Source: Clostridia bacterium | GTDB lineage: Bacteria > Bacillota > Clostridia > Christensenellales > Aristaeellaceae | Direction of reading: 5' to 3' | NCBI GenBank assembly: GCA_017412445.1 | Contig: JAFPYA010000364.1 | Location: forward strand, 1 to 6,791 | Length of the DNA stretch: 6,791 bases | Shown: positions 5,814 through 6,791 of the stretch, piece after piece | Position numbering within the stretch: the first letter of the stretch is position 1 | Layout of the letters: each line of letters opens with the position of its first letter | Notes under the pieces: generated by a model | The model's input: only the letters and a program-made list of their open reading frames with translations | The model's database searches: none | Told to the model about the DNA's origin: nothing | Translations under genes and position numbers: made by a program

Positions 5814-6791
5814 ATGTATAAACGTATTGTCTGCCTTGCGCTGGCGCTGTCCTGCGCGCTGATGATGCCCGGAGCCTTTGCCGCCAACGAAAGCGAATTC
5901 CGCTTCGGCATGGTCTACGAGAGCGGCGCGGTCGTAAACCCCCTCTACTGCACCCAGCGCGACCTCATAAGCCTGAACAGCCTCGTGTTCGAAAGCGTGA
6001 TAGAGCTTGACGACAGCATGAAGCCCAAGTGCGAGCTGGCGCTCAATTACACGGTTTCGGGGCGCGAATACACGTTCAATTTAAGGCAGAACGTGATGTT
6101 TCATAACGGCAATTACCTAAGCGCGCAGGACGTGCTGGCCACCTATAAGCACATAATGGCTATAGGCGCGGCGAGCCCGTATTACACGCGCTGTTCGTAT
6201 ATATCAGACATAGAGGTCGTCGACCTCTATACCATAAAGGTCACCGGCAAATATCAAAGCTATTTCACGCTCTACGCGATGACGTTCCCGGTGCTCGAGC
6301 AGAACTCGCTGGATATGGCGCTGCCCGTGGGCACGGGGCCGTATTGGTTCATGTATTCCGACACCGAGTGGGTGCAGGTGGACGCGAACCCCTACTGGTG
6401 GAAAAAGGCGCCCACCGTAGAAACCGTGTACGTGTTCCGCTACAACGAGACGTCGGACGCGCTTCAGGCGCTGCAGACGGGCGAGGTCGACGCGGTGCCC
6501 ACGCGCAGTCAGACCGCGGCGCTCAGCCGCCTGCTGAGCGACCGTACGAGCATGGACTATTCCACCCTCACCTATGAAATGCTTGTACCGAACCTCAGAA
6601 ACGAGATCTTTACGGACGTGCGCACGCGCCAGGCGATAATGTACGCCATAGACATCTCGACCATCGCCCAAAACATATACATGAACATGGTGATGGAGAC
6701 GGAGGTGCCCGTTATCACGGGCTCGTGGCTGGATGAGCCGCAAAGCGCCGTGTACTATCTGAGCATGGAGCGCGCGCTGCAGCTGCTCAAC
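5814..6791 (+). CDS. exported family-5 (OppA/DppA-like) substrate-binding protein, 3' truncated
   Basis: This is the N-terminal 326 residues of an extracellular substrate-binding protein of the SBP_bac_5 family, which delivers peptides, or sometimes nickel or sugars, to an ABC transporter. The open frame runs off the window; full members have about 500-600 residues. An export signal is visible: MYKR, a hydrophobic core (5-18), then PGAFA with a signal peptidase I site after Ala23. Family landmarks are SLVFESVIELDDSMKPKCEL (56-75), YTFNLRQNVMFHNGNYLSAQDVL (86-108), GTGPYWF (173-179), NPYWW (192-196), ALQTGEVDAVP (219-229) and DVRTRQAIMYAID (258-270). Cys14 does not fit a lipobox well, which is odd because Gram-positive members are usually lipoproteins. 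Mature Cys46, Cys73 and Cys127 are also seen. The ATG lies 24 bases after coaE, with AAGGA 12 bases upstream, so it is probably co-transcribed. No permease or ATPase gene is within view, so the substrate is unknown. Confidence 0.92.
   Translation, partial: MYKRIVCLALALSCALMMPGAFAANESEFRFGMVYESGAVVNPLYCTQRDLISLNSLVFESVIELDDSMKPKCELALNYTVSGREYTFNLRQNVMFHNGNYLSAQDVLATYKHIMAIGAASPYYTRCSYISDIEVVDLYTIKVTGKYQSYFTLYAMTFPVLEQNSLDMALPVGTGPYWFMYSDTEWVQVDANPYWWKKAPTVETVYVFRYNETSDALQALQTGEVDAVPTRSQTAALSRLLSDRTSMDYSTLTYEMLVPNLRNEIFTDVRTRQAIMYAIDISTIAQNIYMNMVMETEVPVITGSWLDEPQSAVYYLSMERALQLLN
6210..6230. repeat. perfect 9-base inverted repeat with 3-base loop inside the binding-protein gene
   Basis: ATAGAGGTC (6210-6218) and GACCTCTAT (6222-6230) are exact reverse complements around GTC. 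The bases encode Ile-Glu-Val-Val-Asp-Leu-Tyr, a normal family strand, so the coding role is intact. In mRNA it could fold into a stable stem-loop. No T-run follows, so it does not look like a terminator. Confidence 0.6.

Noticed and set aside
6204..6743. 179-codon minus-strand open frame opposite the binding-protein gene
   Set aside because: It is in codon register with the plus-strand gene, which shows clear family motifs over this span. The minus frame is a by-product of codon choice.

Overview
The window reads as a stretch of core chromosome from a Gram-positive bacterium, most likely a moderately GC-rich member of the Clostridia (Bacillota). The main evidence is whiA, which is essentially restricted to Bacillota and Actinobacteria, the compact murB type of about 300 residues, and a DNA polymerase I whose proofreading domain is degenerate, as in Bacillus. 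Coding sequence is GC-rich, yet isoleucine is mostly encoded by ATA and arginine often by AGG. All genes share this style, so nothing looks recently acquired. A placement near Christensenellales is possible but is only a guess. All six real genes are on the plus strand. No RNA genes, insertion sequences, CRISPR arrays or phage genes were seen.

Left block, 1-2465: three tightly packed genes. The first is the C-terminal end of a DHHW/AlgX-like protein, probably involved in O-acetylation at the cell surface and cut by the left edge of the window. Next come murB (second committed step of peptidoglycan precursor synthesis) and whiA (DNA-binding regulator of division and chromosome segregation). 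The murB ribosome site overlaps the preceding stop codon, and murB and whiA overlap by ATGA, so the three are probably co-transcribed and translationally coupled. Their shared theme is the cell envelope and division. The rapZ and yvcK genes that normally sit just upstream of whiA are absent here.

A 125-base AT-rich gap (2466-2590) carries a clear sigma-A-type promoter (TTGCGT, 17 bases, TATAAT) that starts the right block. The promoter lies inside the longest possible polA reading frame. This shows that polA starts at the ATG at 2591, not at the upstream TTG at 2540.

Right block, 2591-6791: polA (replication and repair polymerase), coaE (last step of coenzyme A synthesis, overlapping polA by 17 bases) and the first 326 codons of an exported family-5 peptide-type substrate-binding protein that runs off the right edge. 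A small hairpin has the coaE stop codon as its loop, just before the ribosome site of the binding-protein gene.

I found no convincing undescribed system. The points most worth checking are the condensed gene neighbourhoods (no rapZ/yvcK before whiA, no mutM between polA and coaE), the unusual ATA preference, the binding protein's poor lipobox, and a few perfect short inverted repeats.
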